13,074 nucleotides of DNA, from assembly GCA_014379165.1 (NCBI GenBank), contig JACMMG010000011.1, positions 1 to 13,074 of the forward strand, written 5' to 3'. Positions 10,927 through 13,074 of this stretch are shown in pieces (positions within the stretch are counted from its first letter, which is position 1; each line of letters starts with the position of its first letter). The notes below the pieces were generated by a model. That model did not search any database. It saw nothing but the letters and a program-made list of their open reading frames with translations, and was not told where the DNA came from. The position numbers and the translations under genes are program-made. This DNA comes from Candidatus Parcubacteria bacterium. GTDB taxonomy: Bacteria > Patescibacteriota > Minisyncoccia > Phycocordibacterales > SBAW01.

Positions 10927-12213
10927 CTAAATACTAGGCCAGATCCTACGTTTGAGCCAGTTTAGTAACTGCCTAATGAGATTAGAACTACCGTGTATTT
11001 GCAACTCGTATCTCTTCCGTATCATTGTTTCAGCCTCATCTAAGGCATGACTGATCTCCAAACAATAATTCGCTAGATATTCCGTTGAATGCGCGGCAAA
11101 CATTACATGCTGTAATGGCAGAAATAGGTATTGTTCTTTACCATTAACCTTGCACTTGTGTGTCCTCCAAAAATGTTGGTCACCTTCGGTCTCGATTTCT
11201 ATATTCTTGCTTCGTAAATACTCAGCCATTTTTGCACCATTCATCAGTGTAAGAAGAAGGAGGTCACCGAAAACGAGCTTAGTTGCTACTTTTGGCTCAA
11301 ACAAGCTAGTTATGGGTGGGAGATAAGGAAATTGAAGGTGATTATTCCAAATATCTACCATTGTGAATTCCTGAGCATCCTTTAAGAAGCCTGACTGTTC
11401 CTCTGTAAGAGGCTGTATTCCCTCATGCATGGCACTACGTACTCTGTCGCGTTCACAAGGACGAATAATATACGCGGTAATACCATCAAAGGTTACAAAT
11501 CGATCTTTCTTGTCTACTAGGGTCTTCTTCAACATCTCATTTAACTCCACAGTGAAGTCAGTTTGCTGGCTTGGGTATCTTTTATCTACCTGTGCTCGTA
11601 CCAGCGACATCTCTTCGGAATATACATCGGGAAATGCCTCTTTTAACTCCTCCGGGGTGAGCTCTGCGGCTTCTCCGTGCAATTTGTCAAAATAATAAGC
11701 ACGCTTAACTTGTCGGGCTAGACGCGGGTCTTTCTCATTAAGATCATATTTTACTTCCACGGTAACAGGGGTGTTCCCTGTAACGATGCTTATATCGCCC
11801 ATTCGAAGACAATTTGTGATCTGATGAAGAATTGCTAGGTGGCCAGACACTAGAAATTGGCGAGTGGCTTCTAACTCATGCTGAAAGCCTCTTTGATCAA
11901 TCAAATATCTTGTTGCGGGAGGATGTTTGCAATGTTGGCGAATGGTATAGAGTTTAATCAGCACTGAGGCGAGAGCGTCACCAATTAGTCTAAAGAGGCT
12001 TATATCTCTCTGTATTTGGTTAATTCTGCTCTGTTGGGATTGAGAGTAAGGTTTTGTGTATTTCTTAGTACGCTGTTCGAGTCGCATTATTGCTTCTGCG
12101 ACTCGTTTTTGAACGTCAAATAGTTCTGCGAGATCTAGACCTTTCTCGTGGTTCTCTGTCTGCCAGAGGTCTCTTAGGAGGCGACCGTAGATACGTTTCT
12201 CTCGCCGTTTCAT
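10927..12213 (-). CDS. PD-(D/E)xK nuclease-like protein with amphipathic tail
   Basis: The 428-aa protein matches no family I can name. An N-terminal region (1-95) is helical and basic (QKRVAEAIMRLEQRTKKYTK, SRINQIQRDISLFRLIGDALASVL). The best functional clue is LRMGDISIVTGNTPVTVEVKYD (136-157): Asp140, then Glu153-x-Lys155 on a hydrophobic strand, as in PD-(D/E)xK nuclease cores, with a preceding helix containing Glu113/Glu115. The rest is mixed alpha/beta. The C-terminus (about 412-428, NLIRQLLNWLKRRIWPSI) is a basic amphipathic helix much like the FtsA membrane tail in this window, suggesting peripheral membrane attachment (inference). It lies 49 nt downstream of a membrane protein gene and has its own extended -10. 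It may be a nuclease effector of a defence or mobile-element module. The fold call is moderate to weak. Confidence 0.6.
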   Translation of the reverse strand: MKRREKRIYGRLLRDLWQTENHEKGLDLAELFDVQKRVAEAIMRLEQRTKKYTKPYSQSQQSRINQIQRDISLFRLIGDALASVLIKLYTIRQHCKHPPATRYLIDQRGFQHELEATRQFLVSGHLAILHQITNCLRMGDISIVTGNTPVTVEVKYDLNEKDPRLARQVKRAYYFDKLHGEAAELTPEELKEAFPDVYSEEMSLVRAQVDKRYPSQQTDFTVELNEMLKKTLVDKKDRFVTFDGITAYIIRPCERDRVRSAMHEGIQPLTEEQSGFLKDAQEFTMVDIWNNHLQFPYLPPITSLFEPKVATKLVFGDLLLLTLMNGAKMAEYLRSKNIEIETEGDQHFWRTHKCKVNGKEQYLFLPLQHVMFAAHSTEYLANYCLEISHALDEAETMIRKRYELQIHGSSNLIRQLLNWLKRRIWPSI

Positions 12214-12223
12214 AAACAGCGCA

Positions 12224-12232
12224 AGTGTACCA
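12224..12232 (-). promoter_or_regulatory. Extended -10 of the nuclease-like gene
   Basis: On the minus strand TGG (12232-12230) and TACACT (12229-12224) lie 10 nt before the ATG at 12213. There is no SD in between. The gene can therefore be transcribed separately from the three genes upstream, with a leader of only a few bases. Confidence 0.5.
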
Positions 12233-12262
12233 GATGATGATTAGTGCGCCTGCGTGGTATGG

Positions 12263-12502
12263 CTACTTCTTTCCCAGTCCGTCTTTAAAGCCTAGTTTAT
12301 GACCATATTCTTTACCTCCCACGAAAGCCGCGATGGTAATAATAAAAGTACCAATAAAACTCGCAATTGTTATTTCGCCAAAAAGGTAGATTAGCATACC
12401 TACTATCAACAATATCCAAGGCGTATAACGACTACCTATTCGATTTGTTAATCTGGAAATCGTATATTCTTTCTCTACTTCTCCCTTATTTGAAACATCC
12501 AT
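12263..12502 (-). CDS. 79-aa two-helix membrane protein, unrecognised
   Basis: A polar N-terminus (1-26, charged, containing KEYTISRLTNRIGSRYTP) is followed by a hydrophobic helix WILLIVGMLIYLF (29-41), a short EIT turn, a second helix ASFIGTFIITIAAFV (47-61) and a glycine/lysine-rich tail GGKEYGHKLGFKDGLGKK. Both ends are probably cytosolic. No named family is recognised. It begins 2 nt after the FtsK-gamma-like gene without an SD, which indicates coupled translation in one operon. Confidence 0.75.
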   Translation of the reverse strand: MDVSNKGEVEKEYTISRLTNRIGSRYTPWILLIVGMLIYLFGEITIASFIGTFIITIAAFVGGKEYGHKLGFKDGLGKK

Positions 12503-12504
12503 AA

Positions 12505-12774
12505 TTACTTTTTTATTATCTTCCTTTGCTCTAACGCATCAACTAATCGGGCGGCTCGGGCATAGCCGATCCGGTATCTTCTCTGCAACCAAGCAGTAGT
12601 TACTCTCGCACTTTTCTTCTTGCTTAATTGATTTTTTATATCTTCTATCATGTAAGGCACTTGCAATTTATCTCTGTATTCTCCAATTTCATCAGCTAGT
12701 TTCAATAAATACTCTTCGGCTTTCTTTAGCTTTTCGATCAACTGTCTTTCGATCTCGGTAGGTTTTGCCTTCAT
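12505..12774 (-). CDS. Stand-alone FtsK gamma-like winged-helix protein
   Basis: The 89-aa protein joins an N-terminal coiled-coil-like helix (1-37, IERQLIEKLKKAEEYLLKLADEIGEYRDKL) to a winged-helix domain (55-88). The latter carries TTAWLQRRYRIGYARAARLVDALEQRKII, which matches the FtsK/SpoIIIE gamma domain pattern (x-x-LQRRxRIGYxRAARLxDxLExxGII). In FtsK this domain reads oriented octamers (KOPS) and contacts XerD. Here it is not attached to a motor ATPase, so it is a free DNA-binding module, probably dimerising through the coiled coil (inference). The position usually occupied by Asn in E. coli (GYNRAAR) is Ala. The gene is tightly packed between two membrane protein genes (4 nt and 2 nt gaps). 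Confidence 0.8.
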   Translation of the reverse strand: MKAKPTEIERQLIEKLKKAEEYLLKLADEIGEYRDKLQVPYMIEDIKNQLSKKKSARVTTAWLQRRYRIGYARAARLVDALEQRKIIKK

Positions 12775-12778
12775 GTTC

Positions 12779-13074
12779 TTAAAAGCTTTCCGGACTTGTT
12801 AAATACATCAAGAGCGCAATAAGTAGAATAAACACTATTCCTGCCATTGTAGGCCAGAAAGACTGTCTGAAACCACTCTTCACATCATTCCAAAAGTTAT
12901 GGTTAGCTTTTTTAATATTAGTGGCAGTAATTTTATCTTTAACTTGATATAGGTAATACGCAAGTAAGAGCCCCCAAAATATAACGCTTATCCAAAGGAA
13001 CGCAGGAGTATCTACGAACCATCCAAGGAAGTTGAGAGCGTCGGGCAAAACCACAACGCCGATTCCTATCAAAA
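12779..13074 (-). CDS. Membrane protein, 5' end at window edge
   Basis: Up to 97 codons are visible, with hydrophobic segments at about 2-14, 24-42 (AFLWISVIFWGLLLAYYLYQV) and 76-92 (TMAGIVFILLIALLMYL). A polar loop with KKANHNFWNDVKSGFRQSFW separates the last two. The first possible start is a TTG at 13072, but the frame runs off the right edge without a stop, so the true N-terminus is probably outside. No family is recognised. It stops 4 nt before the FtsK-gamma-like gene and heads the visible part of this operon. Confidence 0.7.
   Translation of the reverse strand, partial: LIGIGVVVLPDALNFLGWFVDTPAFLWISVIFWGLLLAYYLYQVKDKITATNIKKANHNFWNDVKSGFRQSFWPTMAGIVFILLIALLMYLTSPESF

Noticed and set aside
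1..13074. CRISPR array, tRNA or rRNA genes
   Set aside because: No regularly spaced identical repeats and no cloverleaf or rRNA-like conserved stretch were seen on either strand.

Overview
The window looks like a chromosomal segment of a Patescibacteria / Candidate Phyla Radiation bacterium, most likely a Parcubacteria-type lineage. This is judged from gene content and order alone: a degenerate histidyl-tRNA-synthetase-like gene, rpsU, ybeY, ftsA and ftsZ in one block, minimal protein lengths, and many tiny membrane proteins. Stop codons include TGA (ends of the genes at 5783 and 10708), so I see no sign of a recoded genetic code.

Layout. 1-197: unassigned, with a perfect 24-bp palindrome. 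198-4604 (+): HisRS-like paralog, rpsU, ybeY, ftsA, a leader with two tandem double-hairpin units, ftsZ. 4605-5734 (+): an AT-rich repeat and an AhpF/TrxB-type disulfide reductase carrying an in-frame 125-bp insertion bounded by inverted repeats. 5726-7970 (-): a 121-aa unknown gene and purH, each with its own promoter, Shine-Dalgarno (SD) sequence and terminator. 7981-8145 (-): a 54-aa membrane protein too short for a normal ORF search. 8219-8834 (+): an alpha/beta hydrolase with a palindromic promoter. 8831-9558: a low-GC patch between two near-identical direct repeats, holding two small membrane proteins and a gene remnant. 9594-10019 (-): DUF1801 protein. 10103-10766 (+): a 181-aa helical unknown protein with an SD-in-loop leader. 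10867-13074 (-): an AT-richer block of four genes (membrane protein, stand-alone FtsK-gamma-like DNA-binding protein, membrane protein, PD-(D/E)xK nuclease-like protein), starting beside a 10-8-10 inverted repeat.

Two expression grammars are mixed here. One set (rpsU, ftsZ, the reductase, several small membrane genes, the DUF1801 gene, the nuclease-like gene) has a -10 box only 6-11 nt before the start codon and no SD, which predicts leaderless or nearly leaderless mRNAs. The other set (121-aa gene, purH, hydrolase, 181-aa gene) is GC-richer and has promoters about 30 nt or more upstream, clear SDs and a strong intrinsic terminator per gene. The second set may be acquired cargo. The best candidates for something undescribed are the tandem double-hairpin units between ftsA and ftsZ, the inverted-repeat insertion inside the reductase, and the four-gene block with a nuclease-like protein and an FtsK-gamma domain. 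All calls come from reading the sequence; no database or structure search was run.
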